NCBI RefSeq assembly: GCF_000165465.1
Contig: NC_017455.1
Span: 310,001-374,000 of the forward strand
DNA from: Halanaerobium praevalens DSM 2228
Lineage (GTDB): Bacteria; Bacillota; Halanaerobiia; Halanaerobiales; Halanaerobiaceae
Reading direction: 5' to 3'
Length of the DNA stretch: 64,000 bases
Every line of letters begins with the position of its first letter. Position 1 is the stretch's first letter. Below the pieces are notes generated by a model that saw only the letters and a program-made list of their open reading frames with translations, made no database searches and had not been told where the DNA came from. Shown piece after piece: positions 32,026 through 41,723 of this stretch. A program made the translations under genes and the position numbers.

Positions 32026-32994
32026 ATGAAGAAGATAATTTTAATTGTTTTAATTTTGAGCTTAAGCCTTAGTTTTACAGTTGGAGCAGCAGAAGTAGAT
32101 TTTTTACTTGACTGGGTTCCAAACACTAACCATACAGGGCTTTTTGTGGCAGAAGAACTTGGCTGGTTTGAGCAAAAAAATATAGATATAAATTTTATAG
32201 AACCAGGAACTAATATGTCAGTTGAGCAGGTAGTTGGTGCTGGTCGGGCTGATTTTGGTATTAGTTTTCAAGAGTGGGTTACTCCAGCTAGAATTCAGGG
32301 GGTACCAATTGTATCTTTAGCAGCAGTTGTTCAGCACAATAGTTCTGGTTTTGCCCTTTTAGAAGACCAAAATGTTAAAACACCAGCTGATTTAACTGGA
32401 TTAGAATATGGTGGCTGGGGTATGGAAATTGAAAAGGCAATTATTAAATCGATAGTTGAAGGGAGTGGAGGGGATTTTTCCGAGATAGATTTTGTTAATA
32501 TTGGTAGTGGAGATTTGCTTTCAATGTTAGCTAGTAATAAGTTTGACTTTAGCTGGATTTTTTATGCAGCTGACGGTATCCAAGCTGAGATGAGGGATTT
32601 AGATTTAAAGATTTTTATGCTTGAAGATTATCAAGAATATGTACCAGATTATTATACTCCGATTATTATTAGTTCAGAAAAAATGATTGCAAAAAATCCC
32701 AAATTAGTCCGTGAATTTATGGCTGTAGTTCAAAGGGGATATAATTATGCAGCTGCAAATCCAGAAAAAGCAGCCGAAATTTTGCATAAAAGAGTTCCCG
32801 AAAGCAGTTTAGAATTTCTAACTAAAAGTCAAAAATGGTTAAGTCCTCGCTATCAAGCAGAAGCAGATTATTGGGGCCAGCAAAAACTTGAAGTTTGGCA
32901 GGAATTTGGAGACTGGATGGCGGAGCAAGGACTAATTTCTGAAAAATTTGAAGCAGAAAAAGCTTTTACAAACCAATTTTTGCTTAATAATTAA
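32026..32994 (+). CDS. thiY: Thiamine-pyrimidine precursor-binding protein (ThiY/NMT1 family)
   Basis: The 322-residue protein has a signal peptide (MKKIILIVLILSLSLSFTVGA) without a lipobox cysteine. The NMT1/THI5-like fold follows: VDFLLDWVPNTNHTGLFVAEELGWFEQ, the hallmark opening of pyrimidine-binding ThiY proteins, then GADFGISFQEWVTPARIQG-like text and WYYAADG-like WIFYAADG. It is inferred to bind formylaminopyrimidine or HMP outside the cytoplasmic membrane. AAAGGAGG precedes the ATG, one base after the permease stop. Confidence 0.9.
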   Translation: MKKIILIVLILSLSLSFTVGAAEVDFLLDWVPNTNHTGLFVAEELGWFEQKNIDINFIEPGTNMSVEQVVGAGRADFGISFQEWVTPARIQGVPIVSLAAVVQHNSSGFALLEDQNVKTPADLTGLEYGGWGMEIEKAIIKSIVEGSGGDFSEIDFVNIGSGDLLSMLASNKFDFSWIFYAADGIQAEMRDLDLKIFMLEDYQEYVPDYYTPIIISSEKMIAKNPKLVREFMAVVQRGYNYAAANPEKAAEILHKRVPESSLEFLTKSQKWLSPRYQAEADYWGQQKLEVWQEFGDWMAEQGLISEKFEAEKAFTNQFLLNN

Positions 32995-33031
32995 AATTAT
33001 TTTTAAAATTTTTGCAGTAGAAGGTGTAAAA

Positions 33032-33790
33032 ATGAAAGAATCTTTATTAGAAATAAAAAATATAGCTTATAATTATCAAGAAGAAGATCAAGTTTTACCT
33101 GTTCTCAAAAATATTAATTTAAATGCTGCTCAGGGAGAGTTTATTTGTCTTATTGGCCCTAGCGGCTGTGGTAAAACAACTCTTTTTAATATTCTAGTCG
33201 GCTTGGAGCAACCAGATCAGGGTCAGATAATTTTGTCTGGCCAAGAGATAACAGCAACTAGAGGCCATATTGCTTATATGCCCCAAAAAGATTTACTTTT
33301 TCCCTGGCGCACTATAATGGAAAATTTACTTTTAGGAGTAGAAATTAACAAGGGTGATCTGAAAGCAGCTCGTATTGAAGCTGAGCATCTCTTACCTTTA
33401 TTTGGTTTAGAGGGCTTTGCCAAAAAATACCCGGAGCAATTATCAGGAGGGATGAAGCAAAGAGCTGCTCTTTTGCGAACTGTATTAACTCATCACAAAA
33501 TTTTGGCTTTAGATGAGCCTTTTGGAGCTTTAGATGCTCTAACAAGGTCTAAAATGCAAAAATGGATTTTATCCATTCAGGCTAAACTAAATAAAACTAT
33601 TCTATTTATAACCCATGATATAGAAGAAGCTATAATTTTGGCAGATAAAGTTATTTTAATTGATGGTCGGCCAGGAACTATTAGCAAAAAACAAAAAATA
33701 GATCTGCCTTATCCCCGAGATAAAACTGATCCCAAATTTGTTGCTTATCAAAAAGAACTTTTAGCTAGCTTAAGTGCGAATCAAGGTTGA
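33032..33790 (+). CDS. thiZ: ABC transporter ATP-binding subunit (ThiZ-like)
   Basis: The 252-residue ATPase has Walker A GPSGCGKTTLF near residue 43, Q-loop MPQKDLLFPW, signature LSGGMKQRAAL, Walker B ILALDEPFGALD and switch His in FITHDIEEA. It energises the pyrimidine importer. A frame starting at 32948 overlaps thiY, but the ATG at 33032 has GAAGGTG upstream and begins the normal KESLLEIKNIAYNYQ strand. It is the last gene of the TPP-controlled operon; no strong terminator is seen before the next promoter. Confidence 0.9.
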   Translation: MKESLLEIKNIAYNYQEEDQVLPVLKNINLNAAQGEFICLIGPSGCGKTTLFNILVGLEQPDQGQIILSGQEITATRGHIAYMPQKDLLFPWRTIMENLLLGVEINKGDLKAARIEAEHLLPLFGLEGFAKKYPEQLSGGMKQRAALLRTVLTHHKILALDEPFGALDALTRSKMQKWILSIQAKLNKTILFITHDIEEAIILADKVILIDGRPGTISKKQKIDLPYPRDKTDPKFVAYQKELLASLSANQG

Positions 33791-33835
33791 TTTTAAAACT
33801 GCTGATTTTTATTTGCTGATAATTCTTAATATTTG

Positions 33836-33844
33836 TGTTATAAT
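33836..33844 (+). promoter_or_regulatory. Extended -10 promoter of ahcY
   Basis: TGTTATAAT (TGn followed by TATAAT at 33839-33844) lies 41 bases before the ATG at 33885. No good -35 element is present at 17 bases. Confidence 0.6.
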
Positions 33845-33884
33845 AAGTGTGTTAAATCTTCAGTTAATAAAAGGAGGCTAAAAG

Positions 33885-35138
33885 ATGAGAACAAAATCAA
33901 CTATTCGAAACCCTGACTTAGCAGAAAAAGGTTGGCGTAAAATTGAATGGGTAGCAGATAAAATGGATATTTTAAATGAAATTTTAAAAGAACATAAAGA
34001 TTCAAAGCCCCTAGCAGGGAAACAGGTGGTAATCTGCTTACATTTAGAAGCTAAAACTGCTTATTTGGCTTATGTAATTAGTCAGCTTGGAGCAGATGTT
34101 GCAATTGCAGGCAGTAATCCCCTTTCGACTCAAGATGATGTAGCTGCTGGTTTGGCTGCTCAAGGAATAACAGTTCATAGTTGGTATAATTCAACTCCAA
34201 CTGAATACAAAGAGCACTTAAATAAAGTTTTAAATGCAGAACCGGACTTAATTATAGATGATGGTGGTGATTTAGTTGAGATGCTGCACCAAACAAGAAA
34301 AGAACTTCTGCCAAATATTATCGGTGGAGCAGAAGAAACTACAACTGGGATTCATAGATTAGAGGCTATGGAAGCTGATGGAAGTTTGGCTTTTCCAATG
34401 ATGGCAGTAAATGATGCTAAGTCTAAATCACTTTTTGATAACCGTTATGGGACAGGTCAGTCTGTTTGGGATGGAATTATGAGAACAACTAATTTAGTAG
34501 TAGCAGGTAAAACTGTAGTTGTAGCTGGTTATGGTTGGTGTGGTAAAGGTGTTGCTATGCGGGCTAAAGGCCTTGGAGCTAGAGTTATAGTCACAGAAAT
34601 TGATCCAGTTAAAGCAAGTGAAGCGTGGATGGATGGTTTTGCGGTAATGCCAATGGAAGCAGCTGCTAAAAAAGGAGATTTCCTGATTACTGTTACAGGT
34701 TGTAAAGATGTAATCGCCGAGAAGCATTTAAAAGTAATGAAAGATGGCGCTGTTTTAGCTAATGCAGGTCATTTTGATTTAGAGGTTTCTAAACCTGCTT
34801 TAAATAAATTAGCAGTTGAAGTGAGTGAAGCTCGAGAAAATATTAAAAGATTTAAACTAGAAGATGGAAGACAACTCTATTTGTTAGCAGAAGGGCGACT
34901 GGTTAATCTGGCAGCTGCAGATGGACATCCAGCTGAAATAATGGATATGACTTTTGCCCTTCAATTATCTTCTTTACTTTACCTGATTGAAAATCCAAAT
35001 TTAGATGCTCAAGTTTATAATATTCCTGATGATATAGATCAGATGGTAGCAGAATATAAACTTAAATCTTTAGGCATAGAAATTGATCAATTAACTCAAG
35101 CTCAAAAAAATTATCTTAATAGTTGGACTAATCAATAG
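33885..35138 (+). CDS. ahcY: Adenosylhomocysteinase (S-adenosylhomocysteine hydrolase)
   Basis: The 417-residue protein is a full-length SAH hydrolase of the shorter bacterial/archaeal type: CLHLEAKTAYLAYVISQLGADV, DDGGDLV, GGAEETTTGIHRL, then the NAD-binding VVVAGYGWCGKGVAMRAKGLGARV near residue 205 and the VTGCKDVI and NAGHFD motifs. It splits SAH into adenosine and homocysteine, recycling the methylation by-product. AAGGAGGC precedes the ATG. It appears monocistronic, although the nucleotidase gene follows. Confidence 0.93.
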   Translation: MRTKSTIRNPDLAEKGWRKIEWVADKMDILNEILKEHKDSKPLAGKQVVICLHLEAKTAYLAYVISQLGADVAIAGSNPLSTQDDVAAGLAAQGITVHSWYNSTPTEYKEHLNKVLNAEPDLIIDDGGDLVEMLHQTRKELLPNIIGGAEETTTGIHRLEAMEADGSLAFPMMAVNDAKSKSLFDNRYGTGQSVWDGIMRTTNLVVAGKTVVVAGYGWCGKGVAMRAKGLGARVIVTEIDPVKASEAWMDGFAVMPMEAAAKKGDFLITVTGCKDVIAEKHLKVMKDGAVLANAGHFDLEVSKPALNKLAVEVSEARENIKRFKLEDGRQLYLLAEGRLVNLAAADGHPAEIMDMTFALQLSSLLYLIENPNLDAQVYNIPDDIDQMVAEYKLKSLGIEIDQLTQAQKNYLNSWTNQ

Positions 35139-35266
35139 TATTACTTATTAGAAATATTAAATAAATTAGATACCATTTGGCTGAAAATATTAATAAGTTA
35201 ATAACTAATTTTAGTGAACTTTTCACTAAAAGTAGAGAGAAATAATTTTTAAAAGGAGGAGTTAAT

Positions 35267-38200
35267 TTGTTTAAAAAAAGAAAAATATTGCTGTTCACAG
35301 TTATTCTGACTTTAAGTTTTATGATGCTCATGGGTGGAGTTATTTCTGCCAGAGATTTAACAGTAATTGCAACAAGTGATATTCATGGAGCAATTTATCC
35401 CTGGTCTTATAAAATTGGAGAAGCTGATGATATTGGACTGGCCAAAATTGCCGCTATGGTAAAAGAGGCTAGAGCAGAAAATCCAAATCTGCTTTTAGTT
35501 GATGCTGGTGATACAATACAGGGTAATACGATGACTTCCTTTTTTAAAGACCGGCGTGATGTAGTTCATCCAATGATGAAAGTTATGAATGAGATGGGCT
35601 ATGATGCAATGGTTTTAGGTAATCATGAGTTTAATTTTGGTTTAGAAAAACAGCAAGAAATTTTAGCAGATGCTAAATTTCCGATTTTATCTGCTAATAC
35701 TATAGTTAAAAAGACTGGTAAACCATTTGCTCACCCTTATACTATCAAAGAGGTTGCTGGAATTAAAATTGGTATTTTAGGCTTAACAACTACCAATATT
35801 CCAATTTGGGATGGAGATAAAGTAGCAAGTTTAGAATTTAGAGATATGGATCAAGTAGCTGCTGATTATATACCAGAATTAAAAGAAAAAGCAGATATAA
35901 TTATAGCTTTGGCTCATGCAGGTTTAGATGGTCGCTATGATAAGAGTGGTGGAGATAAAGCTCGAAAAATTGCTGAAAATAATCCAGAAATCGATCTCTT
36001 AATAACCGGCCATGATCATGATTCAGTTAACCAGGTAATTAATGGAGTTCTAGTAATGGCTGCAGAAGATGCAGGAGAACAGGCTTCTAAAATTAAAATG
36101 AGCTTATCTCAAAAAAATGGGAAATGGGTTGTTGATAGTAAAAGTGGTACCCATTTAGCAGCTGAAGATTATGAAGCAGATCCAGAAATTTTGGCTGTTG
36201 CTAAACCTTATCATCAAGCAGTAGTCGAATATGTAAATACTCCAATCGGTTATGCAACTGGTGATTTCACTCCTGAGCCTAAAGTAGAGGGAATCCCAGC
36301 AGCTCAAGTTCAAGATACAGCACTTGTTGATTTAATTAATAGAGTTCAATTAAAAAATGCAGAAGCTGACATTTCTTCAGCCGCTTTATTTATAGCTGAT
36401 TCAACAATTGATAAAGGGCCAGTTTCTATAAAAGATGCTGCTCGTATTTATAAATATAGTAATACTCTTTATGGTGTTAAAATTAGTGGCAAAGAATTAA
36501 AAAAATATTTAGAGTCAACAGTAGCTTATTATAATACTTATCAACCTGGAGATATTACCATTAGTTTTAATCCTGAAATTAGAGGTTATGCTTATGATAT
36601 GTTCCAGGGAATTGATTATAAAATTGATATTTCTCAGCCAGTAGGCAATAGAATTAAGGATTTAAAATATGAGGGAAAAGCAATAAAAGATGATCAAACA
36701 TTTAAATTAGCTTTAAATAATTATCGTTACAGCGGCCTTCATTCTAGTGGAATTATTTCTAATGAGCCTTATTATAAATCAGAGGCTGGAATTAGAGAAA
36801 TGATTATTGAATATATTGATCAAAAAGAAAAAATCGATCCTGTAGTAGATCATAATTGGGAAATAGTTGGAGCTAATTTAGACCATGCTCACCAAGCAGA
36901 AGCTTTAAGCTTAATTAATAATGGGGTTCTAAAAATTCCAGCTGTAAACCGCTCTTGGAATGCAGAAAGTATAAATTTAGAAGCTAGAGCAAGAAAAATG
37001 GATTTAACTAAAGCAATAGTTAGAATGTTTAACTATGATTTACCAGCTAAAATAGAAAATCCCAGTTTTAGTGGACTTGAAGCTGGAGATTTAGCTTATG
37101 CGGAGGCCGCTTTAAAAGCTGGTTTTGTAAAAGCCAATAATGGTGATTTTGAAGCAAATAAGGTTTTAAGCCGTCAAGAAGCAGCAATTATGTTAGTTGA
37201 AGGAATGAGAATTGCTGATCAAGCTGATACTTCTATTTTAAATCAATTTAAAGATGAAAATAAAATTGTAAATGATCCAGATCAGCGAGCTAAACTAGCT
37301 TTAGCTGTTGAAATGGGACTTTTAGTTGGTAGAGAAAATAAGATGCTGGCTCCTGATAAAACAATGAAATTTGGTGAAATGGCTGCAATGCTGCATCGTG
37401 TTCAAAATAATTATCAGCAGCTAGATGTTTTATCAACAAATGATTTCCACGGTAAAGTTGAAGCTGGTTATGAAGCAGGTGCTGCCAAATTAATGGGAGC
37501 AATTAAACATTATCGAAGTGCAAACCCTAAAGCTACAATTTTAGTTGATGGAGGAGACTCTTATCAAGGTACTCCAATTTCTAGTTTAAATAATGCTAAA
37601 CCGGTAATTGAGTTTATGAATGAAGCCCGTTATTCTGCTCAGGCAGTTGGTAACCATGAATTTGATTGGGGAATTGATGAGCTAAAAAGAATTAATAGTA
37701 AAACTTATTTCCCTATGTTAGCTGCTAATATAGTTGATAAAGATACTGGAGAATTAGTTGATTGGGTAAAGCCAACTCAGATTATTCCAGCAGCAGGTTA
37801 TAAAGTTGGTTTAATTGGAATTGCAACACCTGATACTGAGAGTACTACTATGCCTTCTAATATAGCAGAACTTGATTTTACTGATCCAGCTATTGCAATT
37901 AAAAAATATACTAAAGAGTTAAGAAAAAAAGGAGTAGATATGGTTTTTGTTGTTAGTCATTTACCTGGAACAACTAATTATGATACAGGCCAGGTAAGTG
38001 GGGAATTAGTTGAGACAGCAAAACAAGTTGAGGTTACAGGTATAATTGGTGGCCATAGTCATCATACTGTAACTGCTATTGTTAATGGAAATCCAATTGT
38101 AGAGGCCTATAAACACGGGCGTGAACTTGGAAATCTTAGATATTTTATTAATAAAAAGACTAAAAAAATATATAGTGCAATGCCTATGAGTCATCCAGTT

Positions 38201-38878
38201 CGTAAAAGTGTAATTAAGATTAAAGAAGATCCCGAAATAAAAGCAATGGTAAAGAAATATCAAAAAGAACTAGAACCTATTATGTCTGAAGTTCTAATTG
38301 AATCAGATTCAAAATTAGTTAGTAACTATGATACTATTTCTAAAGTTGGAGCTTTAACAACTGATTCTATGGCGGCTGAGGTAAAAGCAGATATTGCTTT
38401 CCAAAATCCTGGTGGATTAAGAATTGATCTTCCTCAGGGAAAAATTAATGTCGGTCATATTTATGAACTTTTACCTTTTGGAAATACCATTGTAAGTGGA
38501 GAAATGACAGGAAAACAAATTGTTTCTGTCTTAGAACAAAGTCTTACTTTCAATAAAGGAATGTTACAGCATTCTGGCCTAAAAGTAGAATATGATCCAG
38601 AGCTGCCTAAATATGAGCGAGTAGTTTCAGTTAAACTTGCTGATGGCAGTCCTCTAAAAATGAATCAGAAATATAGAGTTGCTACTAATAACTTTTTGGC
38701 TGAAGGTGGAGACGGTTTTAAGACCTTTAATGAAATTGAATTTAAGGAAAGCTATATTAAAGTTAGAGATGCTTTAATTAAGCATTTACGTCAGTTAGAA
38801 GAAATAAAAGTTAAACCTGAAAATAGAGTGATTGAGGTTGATCAGAGTGCAGGCTTAAGAATTAGGTATGCAGCTTAA
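35267..38878 (+). CDS. Tandem 5'-nucleotidase/cyclic phosphodiesterase with S-layer-like repeats
   Basis: The 1203-residue protein has a signal peptide and two complete UshA-type units. Unit 1 has metallophosphatase motifs SDIHGAIYPW, DAGDTIQGN, LGNHEFNFG and GHDHD (residues about 30-250), then a 5_nucleotid_C domain. Residues about 560-725 look like S-layer homology repeats (ARKMDLTKAIVRMF; LSRQEAAIMLVEGM; KFGEMAAMLHRV), so the protein may be bound to the cell wall. Unit 2 repeats the pattern (STNDFHGK, DGGDSYQGT, VGNHEFDWG, GHSHH) with its own C-domain (LPFGNTIVSGEMTG; LAEGGDGF). It probably hydrolyses extracellular nucleotides. TTG 35267 follows AAGGAGGAG. Confidence 0.88.
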   Translation: MFKKRKILLFTVILTLSFMMLMGGVISARDLTVIATSDIHGAIYPWSYKIGEADDIGLAKIAAMVKEARAENPNLLLVDAGDTIQGNTMTSFFKDRRDVVHPMMKVMNEMGYDAMVLGNHEFNFGLEKQQEILADAKFPILSANTIVKKTGKPFAHPYTIKEVAGIKIGILGLTTTNIPIWDGDKVASLEFRDMDQVAADYIPELKEKADIIIALAHAGLDGRYDKSGGDKARKIAENNPEIDLLITGHDHDSVNQVINGVLVMAAEDAGEQASKIKMSLSQKNGKWVVDSKSGTHLAAEDYEADPEILAVAKPYHQAVVEYVNTPIGYATGDFTPEPKVEGIPAAQVQDTALVDLINRVQLKNAEADISSAALFIADSTIDKGPVSIKDAARIYKYSNTLYGVKISGKELKKYLESTVAYYNTYQPGDITISFNPEIRGYAYDMFQGIDYKIDISQPVGNRIKDLKYEGKAIKDDQTFKLALNNYRYSGLHSSGIISNEPYYKSEAGIREMIIEYIDQKEKIDPVVDHNWEIVGANLDHAHQAEALSLINNGVLKIPAVNRSWNAESINLEARARKMDLTKAIVRMFNYDLPAKIENPSFSGLEAGDLAYAEAALKAGFVKANNGDFEANKVLSRQEAAIMLVEGMRIADQADTSILNQFKDENKIVNDPDQRAKLALAVEMGLLVGRENKMLAPDKTMKFGEMAAMLHRVQNNYQQLDVLSTNDFHGKVEAGYEAGAAKLMGAIKHYRSANPKATILVDGGDSYQGTPISSLNNAKPVIEFMNEARYSAQAVGNHEFDWGIDELKRINSKTYFPMLAANIVDKDTGELVDWVKPTQIIPAAGYKVGLIGIATPDTESTTMPSNIAELDFTDPAIAIKKYTKELRKKGVDMVFVVSHLPGTTNYDTGQVSGELVETAKQVEVTGIIGGHSHHTVTAIVNGNPIVEAYKHGRELGNLRYFINKKTKKIYSAMPMSHPVRKSVIKIKEDPEIKAMVKKYQKELEPIMSEVLIESDSKLVSNYDTISKVGALTTDSMAAEVKADIAFQNPGGLRIDLPQGKINVGHIYELLPFGNTIVSGEMTGKQIVSVLEQSLTFNKGMLQHSGLKVEYDPELPKYERVVSVKLADGSPLKMNQKYRVATNNFLAEGGDGFKTFNEIEFKESYIKVRDALIKHLRQLEEIKVKPENRVIEVDQSAGLRIRYAA

Positions 38879-38910
38879 ATAAACTGATTTTATTTTCTTT
38901 TTACTTTTTT

Positions 38911-38954
38911 TAGTACCTGGTTATAGTGAATTGATTCACTATAACCAGGTACTA
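38911..38954. repeat. Palindromic repeat, copy 1
   Basis: A 44-bp perfect palindrome with 21-bp arms and a TG centre, containing GTACCTGGTTATAGTGAAT and its complement. It lies between the convergent nucleotidase and UbiA genes. A T run precedes it and ATTTATTTT follows, so it could also act as a weak plus-strand terminator. Confidence 0.9.
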
Positions 38955-38956
38955 AT

Positions 38957-39859
38957 TTATTTTATAAATAAAAAAGAGAGCAGTTGGATTAAGCCAAAGC
39001 TTAAATGAAGTTTATTTGTAATAGGAACTCCAATTTTTTCTGCCTGAGCTACATTCTGATAGGCCTTATAAGCTAAAGGAATTGTTATTAAAGTTAAAAG
39101 TGAGCTGAGAGGATAAAGATTTAAAATAACAAATAAAATTGTTAAAGAGTAGGCAGAAATTAATAAAATTAAATAAATTAATTTTGCTTTTTCAAAACCA
39201 ATTCTCACAGTCATAGTTTTAATTTTTAATTTACTGTCTCTTTTATAATCTCTTAACTCATTACTTAGCATTAAAACAGGGATTAAAAGACTAATTGGTA
39301 AACCCAGAACTATGGGACGCCAAGAATAATAATTGCTAAAAACAAGATAACTGCCTAAAACCATTAGGGGACCCATTAAAATAAAAGAAAGAGGAGTACC
39401 AAGACCTCTTTTTTTATAAACAATTGGTTCTCCAGTATAGGCATAACCTCCAATAAGGCCTAAAATACCAATTAAAAAAAGTTTAGTAGTTGTAATTGAG
39501 ATAAGATAAAGGCCCATTAGAGCTGTTATTAAAAATGATAAAATACCCAGTAAAAAGATTAAAATATCAAAAGCATGTCTCTTTTTACCTAAAAATTTAT
39601 ATTTTTGACCATCAACAAAATGAAGATTTTTGTATTCACATTCAAAATAATCATTAATAAAATTAGTACCTGTTTGGACAAATAATCCAGCTAAAGTTAC
39701 TAAAAAAATTAATTTGAGATCAAAAGTTAAATTCTCGCTAAATAGTTTACTTTCTAGATGAGCAATGGCCATTCCTAAAGTAGTAGAATATAGGGCTAAG
39801 GTTAAGGAAAGAGGACGTGAAGCTTTCCAAACTTCTTTTAATAATTTAATTTTTTTCAA
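38957..39859 (-). CDS. UbiA-family prenyltransferase (MenA-like)
   Basis: The 300-residue membrane protein has about eight or nine hydrophobic segments. The first prenyl-diphosphate motif is NFINDYFECEYKN near residue 72; it is less acidic than the usual NDxxDxxxD. The second, SNELRDYKRDSKLKIKT, near 193 matches the DxxxD form. The start WKASRPLSLTLALYSTTLG resembles MenA, which prenylates dihydroxynaphthoate for menaquinone, but the altered first motif leaves the substrate open. The start is TTG at 39857-39859 on the minus strand, behind AAAGGAGG. It stands alone between two palindromic repeats. Confidence 0.78.
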   Translation of the reverse strand: MKKIKLLKEVWKASRPLSLTLALYSTTLGMAIAHLESKLFSENLTFDLKLIFLVTLAGLFVQTGTNFINDYFECEYKNLHFVDGQKYKFLGKKRHAFDILIFLLGILSFLITALMGLYLISITTTKLFLIGILGLIGGYAYTGEPIVYKKRGLGTPLSFILMGPLMVLGSYLVFSNYYSWRPIVLGLPISLLIPVLMLSNELRDYKRDSKLKIKTMTVRIGFEKAKLIYLILLISAYSLTILFVILNLYPLSSLLTLITIPLAYKAYQNVAQAEKIGVPITNKLHLSFGLIQLLSFLFIK

Positions 39860-39938
39860 AATAAAACCTCCTTTCTTTAATTTCAATATTTTTATTGTTT
39901 CATAATTATTTTTAAAATGCAATTTTGTGGGGATGGTT

Positions 39939-39992
39939 TATATTGGTACCTGGTTATAGTGAATTAATTCACTATAACCAGGTACCAATATA
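39939..39992. repeat. Palindromic repeat, copy 2
   Basis: A 54-bp perfect palindrome with 27-bp arms. The core GGTACCTGGTTATAGTGAAT is identical to copies 1 and 3. It lies between the divergent UbiA and ABC-transporter genes. Confidence 0.92.
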
Positions 39993-40074
39993 TTTAAATA
40001 TAATCTTTAAAAGTTGGCATAAAAGCTATATAATAAATTTATATATTATAAATTAAATTTTAGGAGGAATAATA

Positions 40075-40971
40075 ATGAAAAGAGTATTTATTTTATTATT
40101 AACAGTTTTATTTTTATTTAGCTTATTTTCGGGAAATATAATCGCAGCTGAAATGAGTTTAGAAATTGGAATTATGCCAGCAGTAGATTCAGCTCCGATT
40201 TTATTGGCTCAGCATAAAGGATATTTTGCTGAAGAAGGTTTAGATCTCAAAGTTGATATTTATACAAATGCAGTTAATAGACAGACAGCATTACAAACTA
40301 ATACAATTGATGGAGCAATGACTGATTTAATTGCTTTTGTCAATAATGTGAATAACGGATTTCCAGTTAAAATCACAACAAGTACAGATGGAAGCTTTCC
40401 AATTTTAATCAGCAAAAATTTTCAAGAAAAAGAAACAGTAAAGATTGGGATGATGGAAGTAAGTGTTTCCAACTTTTTATCTGAACAATTTTTAAGCTCA
40501 GATTACATATTAAATAAAATCTTCATCCCTGCAATTCCAGCTCGTTTAGAAATGGTTAAATCTGGGCAGCTCGAAATGGCAGTAATTCCAGAACCTTTAG
40601 CGTCCACAGCTGAATTAAATGGTTTAGAAAAAAGAGTTTATAAAAATAAATATGATTTTATGCCAGAAGCAATGATTTTTACTGAGACTGCTCTTAAAGA
40701 AAAAGATCCAGCTATTAAGGCCTTCCATACAGCCTATAATAAAGCTGTAAAAGAGATTAAAAAAGATGATAGTGAAGCTAGAGAAATTTTAATAAAAAGC
40801 CTTGGTTTACCTGAAAAAATAAAAGACTTAATTGCAATGCCTGAATATCATTTAACCCGACTTCCTTCACCAGAATATTTAAATCGGGTGATTAATTGGA
40901 TTGAAAAAACTAATAATAGTCAAATTAATATTGATTACCAAGAGGTAGTAGAAGGGAAGTATAGTTTTTAA
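40075..40971 (+). CDS. NMT1/TauA-type ABC substrate-binding protein, substrate unknown
   Basis: The 298-residue protein has a signal peptide (KRVFILLLTVLFLFSLF) and the periplasmic-binding fold of the SsuA/TauA/NMT1 class: LEIGIMPAVDSAPILLAQHKGYFAEEGLDLK and TDGAMTDLIAF-like DGAMTDLIAFVNNVNNGF. The substrate could be a sulfonate, a vitamin precursor or another small organic molecule; there is no riboswitch here to decide. AGGAGG precedes the ATG. A weak TTTAAA-17-TATAAT promoter lies near 40003-40031. Its stop overlaps the ATPase start by one base. Confidence 0.82.
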   Translation: MKRVFILLLTVLFLFSLFSGNIIAAEMSLEIGIMPAVDSAPILLAQHKGYFAEEGLDLKVDIYTNAVNRQTALQTNTIDGAMTDLIAFVNNVNNGFPVKITTSTDGSFPILISKNFQEKETVKIGMMEVSVSNFLSEQFLSSDYILNKIFIPAIPARLEMVKSGQLEMAVIPEPLASTAELNGLEKRVYKNKYDFMPEAMIFTETALKEKDPAIKAFHTAYNKAVKEIKKDDSEAREILIKSLGLPEKIKDLIAMPEYHLTRLPSPEYLNRVINWIEKTNNSQINIDYQEVVEGKYSF

Positions 40972-41723
40972 TGATTAAAGTAAATGACCTTAGTTTTGCC
41001 TATGAAAAAGAAAAAGTATTAAAAAATATTAATTTTGAATTAGAAAAAGGAGAAAGTCTTGCCATTATTGGTTCTTCTGGTTGTGGCAAGACAACTTTGC
41101 TTTATCTATTAGCTGGTTTAGAAAAATCAACAAGAGGTAAAATCCTCATCAATTCTCAGCCTTTAACAGAAATCAGAGCTAAAAGTGGTGTTATCCTACA
41201 GGATTACGGACTTTTTCCTTGGAAATCAGTTTATCATAATCTAGCTTTAGGGCTTAAAATTAGAGGAATTAACAAAAATAAGATTAAAACTAAGGTGAAT
41301 TTTGTTCTAAAAAAGCTTAAAATATTCAAATTTAAGGACAAATATCCAGCTGAATTAAGTGGTGGTCAAAAACAACGAGTAGCAGTTGGCCGCTCACTTA
41401 TTTTAGAACCTGATTTATTATTAATGGATGAACCATTTTCAGCTTTAGATGCTTTAACAAGAGAAGAGATGCAAAATTTGATTTTGAAAATTCACCAACA
41501 AGAAGATTTAACTTTTGTGTTGGTAACTCATGATATTAGAGAAGCTGCTTTTTTGGGAAAGAAAATTGCTGTAATTAAAGCAGGTAAAATAGTTAAAATC
41601 CTAGAAAATCCTTATTTTGGAGAAAAAAATTTAAGAGAAAAACAAGAATTTTTTAATCTGCAGAAAAAATTGCGTCATCTAATGGGTCTAAAGAGTGGAG
41701 ACGAAATAAGAGATGAAAAATAA
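40971..41723 (+). CDS. ABC transporter ATP-binding subunit (SsuB/TauB-like)
   Basis: The 250-residue ATPase has Walker A GSSGCGKTTLL near residue 36, Q-loop LQDYGLFPWK, signature LSGGQKQRVAVG, Walker B LLLMDEPFSALD and switch VTHDIREA. It energises the importer with the binding protein before it and the permease after it. The ATG overlaps the upstream TAA and the 3' end overlaps the permease gene by 11 bases, so all three are coupled. Confidence 0.9.
   Translation: MIKVNDLSFAYEKEKVLKNINFELEKGESLAIIGSSGCGKTTLLYLLAGLEKSTRGKILINSQPLTEIRAKSGVILQDYGLFPWKSVYHNLALGLKIRGINKNKIKTKVNFVLKKLKIFKFKDKYPAELSGGQKQRVAVGRSLILEPDLLLMDEPFSALDALTREEMQNLILKIHQQEDLTFVLVTHDIREAAFLGKKIAVIKAGKIVKILENPYFGEKNLREKQEFFNLQKKLRHLMGLKSGDEIRDEK

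Noticed and set aside
37290-37502. Minus-strand frame in the tandem nucleotidase gene
   Set aside because: Antisense shadow over conserved metallophosphatase sequence.
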